NCBI GenBank assembly: GCA_964400655.1
Contig: CAYNVN010000004.1
Location: 1-47,761, forward strand
Reading direction: 5' to 3'
Source: B16-G9 sp964400655
GTDB taxonomy: Bacteria > Bacteroidota > Bacteroidia > Bacteroidales > F082
Length of the DNA: 47,761 nucleotides
Shown: piece by piece, positions 1 through 8,214 of the stretch
Position numbering within the stretch: position 1 is the first letter of the stretch
Layout of the letters: the number at the start of each line of letters is the position of its first letter
The notes under the pieces: model-generated
The model's database searches: none
What the model saw: only the letters and a program-made list of their open reading frames with translations
Told to the model about the DNA's origin: nothing
Program-made: the position numbers and the translations under genes

Positions 1-174
1 GTTTTTGAACGGTTTTTCCGTACCGACAAAGGCCGCTCACGCGACAAAGGCGGAACAGGCCTTGGTCTTGCCATTGTTAAACATATCATCGAAGCTCACC
101 GTCAAACCATTACCGCACGTAGTAATATAGGCGAAGGAACCACCTTTTCGTTTACCCTGGAAAAGGATATGTAA
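1..174 (+). CDS. Sensor histidine kinase, C-terminal fragment (PhoR-like)
   Basis: Frame 1 is open from the first base to a TAA at 172-174 and encodes the last 57 residues of a protein whose start lies outside the window. The fragment reads through the F box (VFERFFRTDKGRSR) and the G2 box (GGTGLGLAIVKHI) of a HATPase_c domain, ending in a short GTTFSFTLE tail. These are the ATP-lid and nucleotide-binding motifs of class I histidine kinases, and the FRTDKGRSR stretch resembles PhoR. The family autophosphorylates a His and passes the phosphate to a response regulator, which is not visible here. Family membership is firm; PhoR identity is only suggested. Confidence 0.85.
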   Translation, partial: VFERFFRTDKGRSRDKGGTGLGLAIVKHIIEAHRQTITARSNIGEGTTFSFTLEKDM

Positions 175-276
175 TAGAAATAAAACGCCTCCTTTTAAAG
201 CCTATATAAAGGCAGCTTCAACAAACTAAAATGCAAAGTAATATCTTTATCGGTTCCTGTTTGTCGGTAATTATAC

Positions 277-284
277 TATTTTTG
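277..284 (+). promoter_or_regulatory. -7 promoter element for the endonuclease gene
   Basis: TATTTTTG matches the Bacteroidetes -7 consensus TAnnTTTG. It lies 21 nt upstream of the ATG at 306, giving a predicted leader of roughly 18 nt that contains a purine-rich AAGGTAAGG. No good TTTG -33 element sits 19-21 nt upstream, so the call rests on the -7 box alone. Confidence 0.5.
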
Positions 285-305
285 GCACCATAAGGTAAGG
301 CGTTT

Positions 306-2174
306 ATGTTAAAATATTTATTTATTACTCTGTTTGCTTTTACGCTGTTTACGGTTAAGGCACAGATTCCTGCCGGCTATTATAACAGTGCACAAGGTTT
401 AACGGGTGAATCTCTGAAAGCAGCTTTGCATGATATCATTAAAAACCATCATGCACTTAGCTACGACAGTGTGAAGATTGCGTTAAGAGTCACCGATCAG
501 GATACCGTTGACACAACCAAAGTTATCTGCTTTTATACCGGCTGGACATACGGAAAGTATGATTTTGGTAATGGTTCGGAAGACTGGAATCGTGAGCATG
601 TGTGGTCCAAATCACACGGCGATTTTGGTAATAATCCGCCCGAAGGCACCGATCTTCACCAACTGCGTCCGGCGGATGCTTCGGTAAATTCAGCTAAAAG
701 CAATCGTGATTTTAACTGGGGTGTGGTTCAATACATTGATGGCTCAGGCCCTACCGAATGTTATAAAGATACGGATGTTTGGGAACCCCGCGACGAGGTA
801 AAAGGCGATGTGGCCCGTATTATTTTTTATATGGCCACGCGTTACGAAGGAGACAACGGTGAAACAGACCTTGAGCCGGTAGATTCGGTTAACACTGCCG
901 TAAATAACGAACCCTTTTACGGAAAACTTTCAACACTGCTTGCATGGCATCAAAACGATCCGGTTGACCAGTGGGAACAACGGCGTAACGATACGGTTTA
1001 TTACCACTATCAGCATAACCGGAATCCGTTTATCGATCATCCGGAATACGTTGACTCCATCTGGGGCAACACCATTTACGGTGAGCCTTCAAATCATGTT
1101 TCCGATTTTATTGCTGCCAGCGCCACAAGCACATCCGTTACCCTTACCTGGGATAACAACGACGGCGATACCGTTGCCCAAAATTTTCTTGTAATGATAA
1201 ATCAAACCGGCGTTTTTACCCCTCCTGCCGACAGTACGGAATATCCAAACGACACGGACCTGACCGACAGTGCCGGCGTTTACAATGTACCACACAATGC
1301 CCAAACCTACACCTGGGAAAACCTTTCGCCGCAAACCGCTTACTATTTTACCATTTACCCTTACAACAACTCAGGCGATAATATAAACTATAAAACCGAC
1401 GGTGTAGTTCCAACAACCATGGACTCCACCGCGGTGGATACGGTACTTTATCTTATCATTTCGGAAGTTGCCGATCCGTCGGATAACTATGAAGCCCGTT
1501 TTGTGGAGATAACCAATGTGGGAAATACAGATGTTAATTTTAGTGACGAAAACTGGTACCTGTCGCGGCAAGCCAACGGCTCGGGATGGGCAGACATTGC
1601 TTTAACGGGGGTTTTAAAATCCGATTCGTCAATGGTGGTTGCTTATAACAGTGATGACTTTTTTACCGCTTACGGTTTTTATCCGGATATTTCCAGCGGC
1701 TATATCACAGGTAATGGTGATGACGGCTACTTTCTTTATAAAAATGGCAATCACGAAACCGGTACTTTAATTGATGCTTACGGTGTGATTGATCAGGACG
1801 GAACTGGACAACCCTGGGAATATCTCGATTCCCGTGCTGTCAGAATCTTTCCGGTTACTAATTCCGATACATTATGGACGGCATCACAATGGGTAATCGA
1901 AAGTGCCGGAACAGCTGATATGGCCCCCAAATGGCACCGGAAAACCTTAACCTGGAACGGCAGCACCTCTTCAAATGTAACCGATAAAGCAAACTGGGAC
2001 GAAGCCCCGTTAGTTACCGCCCGTTACAGTCCCGATGCAAGTTGCAAACTGATTTTTACATCATCGGGTACAAGCCCTGTTTTAAACCAGGACCGTACTT
2101 TCTCAGTTATTGAACTGGAAAATAATGCCGTTTTAAATGTTGGCACCAATGTTACATTAACCCTGAAAAGATAA
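306..2174 (+). CDS. Secreted endonuclease I family nuclease with FnIII and lamin-tail-like domains
   Basis: Residues 1-20 form a signal peptide ending in VKAQ. Residues 25-250 match the endonuclease I (EndA/NucM-like) fold: the histidine-metal motif WNREHVWSKSHG (H98) and the segment DLHQLRPADASVNSAKSNRD (116-135) are clear. A fibronectin type III-like domain follows (about 265-370), then a lamin-tail-like domain (about 380-510; ISEVADPSDNYEARFVEI), and a WNGSTSSNVTDKANW beta module. The expected role is non-specific cleavage of extracellular DNA for nutrient or phosphate scavenging. The protein ends at NVTLTLKR without the T9SS sorting domain usual for such multidomain Bacteroidota nucleases. 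The gene converges on the next one with 7 bp between stops. The domain call is confident; the true localisation is open. Confidence 0.9.
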   Translation: MLKYLFITLFAFTLFTVKAQIPAGYYNSAQGLTGESLKAALHDIIKNHHALSYDSVKIALRVTDQDTVDTTKVICFYTGWTYGKYDFGNGSEDWNREHVWSKSHGDFGNNPPEGTDLHQLRPADASVNSAKSNRDFNWGVVQYIDGSGPTECYKDTDVWEPRDEVKGDVARIIFYMATRYEGDNGETDLEPVDSVNTAVNNEPFYGKLSTLLAWHQNDPVDQWEQRRNDTVYYHYQHNRNPFIDHPEYVDSIWGNTIYGEPSNHVSDFIAASATSTSVTLTWDNNDGDTVAQNFLVMINQTGVFTPPADSTEYPNDTDLTDSAGVYNVPHNAQTYTWENLSPQTAYYFTIYPYNNSGDNINYKTDGVVPTTMDSTAVDTVLYLIISEVADPSDNYEARFVEITNVGNTDVNFSDENWYLSRQANGSGWADIALTGVLKSDSSMVVAYNSDDFFTAYGFYPDISSGYITGNGDDGYFLYKNGNHETGTLIDAYGVIDQDGTGQPWEYLDSRAVRIFPVTNSDTLWTASQWVIESAGTADMAPKWHRKTLTWNGSTSSNVTDKANWDEAPLVTARYSPDASCKLIFTSSGTSPVLNQDRTFSVIELENNAVLNVGTNVTLTLKR

Positions 2175-2181
2175 TTGCAGT

Positions 2182-3471
2182 TTATCTGCTTGTTGAAAAC
2201 GAGTTAAACATATGGTATCCCACCAGCCTGTCGTATTCGGGCATAACATTGCGGTAATAAACATAAACCCTGTATCGGTTTTTTGTTTCCCAGTGGTCAC
2301 CTTCAATCAATGTAACATCGGCTTTGGTCTCTCCCCTGGCCACCACCCCGTACATATAATTGTAATATCCCTGTTTTAAAAACATCGAAAGGGTGTACAT
2401 ACGGTATTGGTCATCGTATTGCATACGGTTGTTGCTGTTAAGCTGCCAGTCGTTAAGCGCACCTATTATATATACATCCGCATTGTTAAATTTTGGAATT
2501 TTCAGCGAAAAGTCAACCCAGGCATATTCACCTTCAATATCGGTTTGCTGGTCGTTTCGCGCCTGAACAAGACGCATCCCGAAAATATCGGTATAGGTTT
2601 CGTACTCCTTTTTTGCCCTTGAGTAATCGGTATGCAAAACCACTTCGTAACCATCTTTATTGCTAATAATTTGCCTGATATTGGGAGCCTGATAATAGTA
2701 GCTTTTCATATCAAAATAACGAAACTGATTACCCCCGTCAAACACAATTCCTTCGGGATAATTATATTCAAGCCGGTTGGAAAGTACCGTGGTAGGTGCA
2801 AGATTTTTAATCATGTTATCCCACCGGCCGTTTTGCCTGATAAAAACCCTGATACGCCTGTCGGCCTGCGTATTAAAAATATCGGGGGTTACGATGGTTA
2901 AATCAATTTGCTGCTTGTGTTTTGTGTATTCGAGGTTTTTGGGATAGTACGGTATATCGGTGGCAATGGTAACCTTGGGTTCAACCACAAAAAAGCGGCG
3001 GGTAATAATCACGTTTTCGTCATCGTCATTGTCAACATACACCTTTAAAATGTAATTACCCGAATATTTTATTTTTAAATCGGAAGTGGGAAAAACCGTT
3101 TGGTAATGAATGTAACCCGGAATGGCATTTAACGAAAAGGTATATTTGGTAATTTCACCTTCGGGAAACCCTTCAAGATATTCAATCTGATCCAAATCGG
3201 AAGTGTTCCAGTCTTTATCGCAATGAATGATGGTATATCTGAAGTTGTAGGTTTGATCGCTAAAATCGTCAAACTCCAGTGTAAGTTTGTCGCTTGTGTT
3301 TAGTTCGATGACAGGCTCGGTAAGCTGATTGCCCGTTTGATACAACAATACCGTATTGATGTTGCGGTCGTAAACTTTATCTTCATTTAAAATGGTTTGC
3401 GATTTGATTACCAAAGGAGTATTAAACAATATCAAGATGGTAATAACTAAATATTTAGAAAGGGGGTTCAT
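2182..3471 (-). CDS. Type IX secretion system plug-like protein (DUF5103 family)
   Basis: A 429-residue protein with a signal peptide (about 1-24, ending VIKSQ). The pattern is that of the DUF5103/T9SS-plug family: an N-terminal beta domain with YDRNINTVLLY, FDDFSDQTYNFRYTIIHCDK (about 45-110) and FFVVEPKV (about 160), a middle beta domain, and a C-terminal immunoglobulin-like part with AYVWVDFSLK-type strands and IGALNDWQLN. In Flavobacterium johnsoniae the plug protein closes the periplasmic end of the SprA translocon when no substrate is engaged; assignment here is by family resemblance. It fits with the five T9SS cargo genes in the window. No sprA or por genes are adjacent. The gene is transcribed alone on the minus strand, divergent from nqrA. 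Confidence 0.8.
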   Translation of the reverse strand: MNPLSKYLVITILILFNTPLVIKSQTILNEDKVYDRNINTVLLYQTGNQLTEPVIELNTSDKLTLEFDDFSDQTYNFRYTIIHCDKDWNTSDLDQIEYLEGFPEGEITKYTFSLNAIPGYIHYQTVFPTSDLKIKYSGNYILKVYVDNDDDENVIITRRFFVVEPKVTIATDIPYYPKNLEYTKHKQQIDLTIVTPDIFNTQADRRIRVFIRQNGRWDNMIKNLAPTTVLSNRLEYNYPEGIVFDGGNQFRYFDMKSYYYQAPNIRQIISNKDGYEVVLHTDYSRAKKEYETYTDIFGMRLVQARNDQQTDIEGEYAWVDFSLKIPKFNNADVYIIGALNDWQLNSNNRMQYDDQYRMYTLSMFLKQGYYNYMYGVVARGETKADVTLIEGDHWETKNRYRVYVYYRNVMPEYDRLVGYHMFNSFSTSR

Positions 3472-3604
3472 GCTAAAAATGATTTATTTGTTATATAATT
3501 CTGTAATAATTTAGAAAACATTCTTAATAATTTAATATTTTTACTCATTCTAATTTTATTTTAATTTAACTTGCGTTTTCTTTTATAAATGAATTTATAT
3601 ACGT

Positions 3605-4954
3605 ATGTCAACTATTTATTTTGTTAAAAAAGGTCTGGATATTAAGCTTATAGGAGAAGCTGAGAAGACCATTGTTGACTTGGATGCCAAACGGTTTGCT
3701 GTTAAACCCCCTGATTTTATCGGTTGCTTTCCCAAAATGCTGGTTAAAGAGGGCGACCCGGTTAAAGCCGGAACACCGCTGTTTTTTGACAAATATAGAG
3801 AAAATATTCTCTTTACCGCTCCCGTAAGCGGAAAGTTTGTTGAGCTAAAAAGAGGGGCAAAACGAAAAATCCTGGAGTTGATAATTGAATCGGACGGAAA
3901 GCTCGAAAGCATCGATTTCGGCAAAGCCGATATTGCATCGCTTGATAAAGCCGCCGTTACCGAAAAACTGTTAAAAAGCGGCGTTTGGCCTTTGATAAGG
4001 CAGCGCCCCTATTCGGTTATTGCCAATCCGGATGACGCTCCCAAGTCGATTTTTGTTTCTGCTTTTGATTCCTCTCCCCTGGCACCCGACTACGATTTAA
4101 TGTTAAAGGGAAAAGAAAAGGAGTTTCAGGCAGGTCTCGACGTTCTTACCAGGCTTACCACCGGAAAAGTACATCTTAACGTACATAAGGATTTAAACGG
4201 TTCCGACTTGTTTACAAACGCCAAAAATGTACAGGTAAACACCTTTGCCGGCCCACATCCTTCCGGAAATGTCAGCGTTCACATCAGCCGTGTTGATCCC
4301 ATTAACAAAGGTGATGTTGTATGGTATGTTGACGCACAGGATGTTGCTGTAATAGGAAAGCTGTTTTTAACGGGCGAATACGACAGCAGCAGGGTGGTGG
4401 CATTAACAGGTTCCGAAGTGATGAAACCGAAATATTACAGGGCTCATATTGGTGCCAACATCACCAACATGGTGGTTAACAACATCAATGGCGACAACAA
4501 CCGTTTTATCAGCGGTAATGTTTTAACCGGAACAAAAATCGAAAGCGACGGATTTATCGGTTTCTACGATTCACAAATAACCGTTATTCCCGAAGGTGAT
4601 TATTATGAGTTTTTCGGGTGGGCACTACCGGGTTTCGGAAAATGGAGCTTCTCAAAAACTTTCCCGGCATGGTTAACGCCCAATAAAAAATATCGTTTAG
4701 ACACCAACTTGCATGGTGGCGAGCGGGCTTTTGTGGTTACCGGATTGTATGAAAAGGTTTTCCCGTTTGATATTTATCCCATGCAACTGATGAAGGCCAT
4801 GCTGGTTGAAGACATCGACCTGATGGAAAACCTTGGTGTTTACGAAATAGATGCCGAAGATTTTGCCCTTTGTGAAGTTATCGACCCGTCGAAGATCAAT
4901 ATGCAGGAGATTGTTCGCAACGGTCTTGAGATGATGAGAAAAGAAATGAGTTAA
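3605..4954 (+). CDS. nqrA: Na+-translocating NADH:quinone reductase subunit A
   Basis: First gene of a complete nqrABCDEF operon. NqrA is the cytoplasmic, membrane-associated subunit implicated in ubiquinone/menaquinone binding. At 449 residues it has normal length and the family's biotinyl/lipoyl-like N-terminal region (KKGLDIKLIGEAE; FIGCFPKMLVKEGDPVKAGT; FTAPVSGKFVELKRGAKR). Later conserved stretches include the VHLN region and NTFAGPHPSGNVSVHI (about 205-225). The start at 3605 is the first ATG, with no Shine-Dalgarno, as is common in this phylum. nqrB follows after 24 bp. I found no convincing TAnnTTTG box in the AT-rich 133-bp region upstream. Confidence 0.97.
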   Translation: MSTIYFVKKGLDIKLIGEAEKTIVDLDAKRFAVKPPDFIGCFPKMLVKEGDPVKAGTPLFFDKYRENILFTAPVSGKFVELKRGAKRKILELIIESDGKLESIDFGKADIASLDKAAVTEKLLKSGVWPLIRQRPYSVIANPDDAPKSIFVSAFDSSPLAPDYDLMLKGKEKEFQAGLDVLTRLTTGKVHLNVHKDLNGSDLFTNAKNVQVNTFAGPHPSGNVSVHISRVDPINKGDVVWYVDAQDVAVIGKLFLTGEYDSSRVVALTGSEVMKPKYYRAHIGANITNMVVNNINGDNNRFISGNVLTGTKIESDGFIGFYDSQITVIPEGDYYEFFGWALPGFGKWSFSKTFPAWLTPNKKYRLDTNLHGGERAFVVTGLYEKVFPFDIYPMQLMKAMLVEDIDLMENLGVYEIDAEDFALCEVIDPSKINMQEIVRNGLEMMRKEMS

Positions 4955-4978
4955 TTAATTATATCAGAAAAATAACGC

Positions 4979-6127
4979 ATGAAAGCGCTCAGAAAGTTTA
5001 TTGACAAACAAAAGCCACATTTCGAGAAAGGGGGAAAATTCCACTGGCTCGGCTCTACCTTCGAGGGAATAGAGACCTTTTTGTTTGTTCCCAACACGGT
5101 TACTACCAAAGGAGCACACATCAGGGATTCCATCGACATGAAACGAGTAATGACGGTGGTAATTATCGCCACCCTTCCCGCTCTAATTTTCGGTATGTGG
5201 AATACGGGTTACCAGCACTTTTTGTCGCTGGGTCAAACCGCCGATTTTTGGCAGAACCTTGGTTACGGTGCCATGAAGATTGTTCCGATAATCATTGTGT
5301 CGTACGCCGTGGGGCTGGGAATCGAATTTTATTTTGCCCAGATAAAGGGCCACGAAATTAACGAAGGCTACCTTGTAACGGGTATGCTAATTCCATTGAT
5401 TGTTCCGCCCGATATTCCGCTTTGGATACTGGCCGTTGCCGTTGCTTTTGCCGTAATATTCGGGAAAGAGGTATTTGGCGGAACCGGCATGAATGTGGTT
5501 AACCCCGCACTTATTGCCCGTGCCTTTTTGTTTTTTGCCTATCCGGGCGATATGTCGGGCGATAAAGTATGGATTGCCGAAAAAGCCGATACCTATTCCG
5601 GTGCCACACCGCTGGGAAATGCCCTGGTGGGTAATTTCGATCATTTCCATTCGTTTACCGATATGTTTATGGGATTTATACCCGGTTCCGTGGGCGAAAC
5701 ATCAACCCTGATGATACTGATAGGTGCCGTGGTGCTACTGGCTACAGGTATTGCATCATGGCGTATCATGCTGTCGGTTTTTGCAGGAGGCTATATAATG
5801 GGACTTCTGTTTAACTGGTGGGGTGCCAATCAGTACATGGAACTTCCGGCATATTATCATCTGGTAATGGGCGGATTTGCTTTTGGTGCCGTTTTTATGG
5901 CAACCGACCCCGTTACCTCCGCTCAAACACAACGCGGAAAATGGATATACGGATTTTTAATAGGTATGATAGCGGTACTTATCAGGGTGTTCAACCCTGC
6001 CTATCCCGAAGGAATGATGCTTGCCATTTTGCTGCTTAACGTGTTTGCCCCGCTAATCGACCACTATGTAATTGAGTCGAATATTAAAAAACGACTGAAA
6101 CGTTTAAAGGTAGTTGCTAACAGCTAA
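4979..6127 (+). CDS. nqrB: Na+-translocating NADH:quinone reductase subunit B
   Basis: Integral membrane subunit of Na+-NQR, 382 residues with about ten hydrophobic segments. It carries one covalently bound FMN, attached by ApbE to a threonine in a SGAT motif; here the motif is SGATPLGNAL with T210 as the predicted acceptor. The segment KEVFGGTGMNVVNPALIARA is typical of the NqrB/RnfD family. An N-terminal soluble stretch (1-55) precedes the first membrane segment at about 57-75. The gene sits between nqrA (24 bp upstream) and nqrC (11 bp downstream) and is surely cotranscribed with them. Nothing in the sequence suggests loss of function. Confidence 0.97.
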   Translation: MKALRKFIDKQKPHFEKGGKFHWLGSTFEGIETFLFVPNTVTTKGAHIRDSIDMKRVMTVVIIATLPALIFGMWNTGYQHFLSLGQTADFWQNLGYGAMKIVPIIIVSYAVGLGIEFYFAQIKGHEINEGYLVTGMLIPLIVPPDIPLWILAVAVAFAVIFGKEVFGGTGMNVVNPALIARAFLFFAYPGDMSGDKVWIAEKADTYSGATPLGNALVGNFDHFHSFTDMFMGFIPGSVGETSTLMILIGAVVLLATGIASWRIMLSVFAGGYIMGLLFNWWGANQYMELPAYYHLVMGGFAFGAVFMATDPVTSAQTQRGKWIYGFLIGMIAVLIRVFNPAYPEGMMLAILLLNVFAPLIDHYVIESNIKKRLKRLKVVANS

Positions 6128-6138
6128 TACTTATAATT

Positions 6139-6888
6139 ATGAACAATAGTAACGGATATATATTAAGGTATGCTTCCATTATGGTAATCATTGCAGCTGC
6201 TTTATTATCGTCGGCAGCCATGCTTTTAAAACCTTTTCAGGAAAAAAACATGGCCATTGAAAAAATGGGCGGAATACTTGATGCAGCAGGTATTCACAAC
6301 ATTAGTACCGATGAAATGATTAAATCGTTTAACAATTATGTTACAAAAGAGATTGTTATTGATCAGGACGGAAAAGTAGTTGAAGAATATAGTGACGGAG
6401 CAAAAGAAAACGGAAAAGCTTTTACACTAAGTTTAAAAGAACAATATTATAACAAATCGCAAAAAAAACCATATCAACTTCCTTTGTATGTTCTTAACAG
6501 GGATGGCGAAACCATTTATATTATTCCTTTGTTAGGCACAGGATTATGGGGGCCTATATGGGGAAATATTGCTCTTAAAGATGATTTGAATACCGTGGTT
6601 GGAGTATATTTCGATCACAAAGGCGAAACGCCGGGACTGGGTGCTGAAATTACAACCGAACACTTTAGAAAACCTTTCGTCGGTAAAACAATTTTTGACG
6701 ACAAAGGTAACTTTACCTCTATTAAAGTAGTAAAGGGCGGAGTTGAAAAATTACCGAAAAATATGCAGATACACGGTGTAGATGCTATTTCGGGAGGTAC
6801 TATTACCAGTAAAGGTGTAGATGCCATGCTTAAAAATGTTTTGGAAAGTTATTTGCCATATTTTAAAGAATTAAGAAAAAACAAATAA
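6139..6888 (+). CDS. nqrC: Na+-translocating NADH:quinone reductase subunit C
   Basis: A 249-residue protein with one N-terminal membrane helix (about 9-31) and a periplasmic FMN-binding domain. The covalent FMN site is DAISGGTITSKGVD, with T221 as the predicted flavinylated threonine; the usual motif is SGAT, so the alanine is replaced by glycine. The segment GLWGPIWGNIAL and the ETPGLGAEIT stretch are standard for NqrC/RnfG. ApbE, which attaches the FMN, is encoded 3.6 kb downstream. nqrD begins 3 bp after the stop, indicating tight coupling. Local base composition is a little more AT-rich than nqrB, but codon choice is unremarkable. Confidence 0.96.
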   Translation: MNNSNGYILRYASIMVIIAAALLSSAAMLLKPFQEKNMAIEKMGGILDAAGIHNISTDEMIKSFNNYVTKEIVIDQDGKVVEEYSDGAKENGKAFTLSLKEQYYNKSQKKPYQLPLYVLNRDGETIYIIPLLGTGLWGPIWGNIALKDDLNTVVGVYFDHKGETPGLGAEITTEHFRKPFVGKTIFDDKGNFTSIKVVKGGVEKLPKNMQIHGVDAISGGTITSKGVDAMLKNVLESYLPYFKELRKNK

Positions 6889-6891
6889 GAT

Positions 6892-7545
6892 ATGAGTGCT
6901 GAGACAAAAGAACGCGAACCATTGTTCTCGCCAAAAAACGTAAAACTGGTTACCAAACCGCTTAACCTTGATAACCCTATTACGGTACAGGTGCTGGGAA
7001 TTTGCTCTGCTTTGGCAGTTACGGCAAAACTTAAACCGGCTATTGTTATGTCAATATCGGTTATGGTTGTACTGGCAGCTTCAAATGTGGTAGTGTCGTT
7101 ATTACGAAACGGCATCCCCCAGCGTATCCGAATTATTGTACAGCTGGTGGTAATTGCTACCATGGTAATTTTAGTCGACCAGGTTTTAAAAGCCTTTGTG
7201 TACGATATTAGTAAACAGCTTTCGGTTTTTGTGGGACTGATTATTACCAATTGTATTTTAATGGGACGGCTTGAGGCTTTTGCCATGGGAAACAAACCCT
7301 GGCCCGCCTTTCTGGACGGTATAGGAAATGCACTGGGATATGGTATTATACTGATTATTATCGCATTTTTCAGAGAGCTGTTAGGCTCGGGAACCCTGTT
7401 CGACTATCAGGTAATTCCTCAGGCTGTTTACGACTTCGGATATAAAAACAACGGTTTAATGATATTGCCTCCCATGGCATTAATTACGGTAGGTGTTATT
7501 ATTTGGATTCAACGAAACCGAAACCGTGAACTGATTGAAAAATAA
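6892..7545 (+). CDS. nqrD: Na+-translocating NADH:quinone reductase subunit D
   Basis: A 217-residue membrane protein of the NqrD/RnfE family with six hydrophobic segments. Diagnostic stretches are NPITVQVLGICSALAVT near the N terminus and FVGLIITNCILMGRLEAFAM (about 115-135), where the conserved Cys in TNCI helps coordinate the intramembrane Fe centre shared with NqrE. The C terminus ends in a basic RNRNRELIEK tail. The start codon lies 3 bp after the nqrC stop and nqrE follows 30 bp later, so this is the middle of the operon. Confidence 0.96.
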   Translation: MSAETKEREPLFSPKNVKLVTKPLNLDNPITVQVLGICSALAVTAKLKPAIVMSISVMVVLAASNVVVSLLRNGIPQRIRIIVQLVVIATMVILVDQVLKAFVYDISKQLSVFVGLIITNCILMGRLEAFAMGNKPWPAFLDGIGNALGYGIILIIIAFFRELLGSGTLFDYQVIPQAVYDFGYKNNGLMILPPMALITVGVIIWIQRNRNRELIEK

Positions 7546-7575
7546 CCATTGCATTAACCAATAAATATTATAACC

Positions 7576-8193
7576 ATGCAGGAAATATTTAACATATTTA
7601 TAAAATCCATCTTTGTCGACAACATGGTGTTTGCCTATTTCTTAGGCATGTGCTCCTATCTTGCGGTATCAAAGACGGTAAATACATCTGTAGGGCTCGG
7701 GTTAGCCGTTGTGTTTGTTTTGGGAATTACCGTTCCGGTTGATTACCTGTTGAACGAATATATCCTAAAACCGGGTGCCCTTTCGTGGGTTGGCCCCGAG
7801 TTTGCCGATGTCGATCTTAGTTTTCTGAGCTTTATCCTGTTTATTGCCATTATTGCTTCAATGGTGCAGCTGGTGGAAATGGTAGTTGAAAAATTCTCCC
7901 CGTCGCTGTACGCTTCGCTTGGAATTTTTCTCCCGCTGATTGCAGTTAACTGTGCCATCCTGGGCGGTTCGCTGTTTATGCAGGAAAGAGATTATCAGAG
8001 CGTAGCACAGGCAACATCGTTCGGACTGGGTTCGGGTATCGGCTGGTTCCTTGCCATTGTGGGCATCGCTGCAATTCGCGAAAAAATAAGATATTCAAAC
8101 GTACCCCCTGCCTTACGCGGACTGGGTATCACTTTTATCATTACCGGCTTAATGGGAATTGCTTTTATGAGTTTCCTTGGAATTAAATTATAA
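7576..8193 (+). CDS. nqrE: Na+-translocating NADH:quinone reductase subunit E
   Basis: A 205-residue membrane protein with six hydrophobic segments, homologous to and inverted relative to NqrD. Typical sequence includes FVDNMVFAYFLGMCSYLAVS near the N terminus and FLPLIAVNCAILGGSLFMQE (about 117-136); the two Cys residues in GMCSYL and VNCAIL correspond to the ligands of the intramembrane iron cofactor. The segment GSGIGWFLAIVGIAAIREK completes the family signature. Length is normal. nqrF starts 21 bp downstream. Confidence 0.97.
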   Translation: MQEIFNIFIKSIFVDNMVFAYFLGMCSYLAVSKTVNTSVGLGLAVVFVLGITVPVDYLLNEYILKPGALSWVGPEFADVDLSFLSFILFIAIIASMVQLVEMVVEKFSPSLYASLGIFLPLIAVNCAILGGSLFMQERDYQSVAQATSFGLGSGIGWFLAIVGIAAIREKIRYSNVPPALRGLGITFIITGLMGIAFMSFLGIKL

Positions 8194-8214
8194 TATTAAT
8201 AAATCGACGAAAAG

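Noticed and set aside
3472..3604. Promoter search upstream of nqrA
   Set aside because: The region is AT-rich but has no TAnnTTTG with a matching upstream TTTG, so no promoter is annotated.
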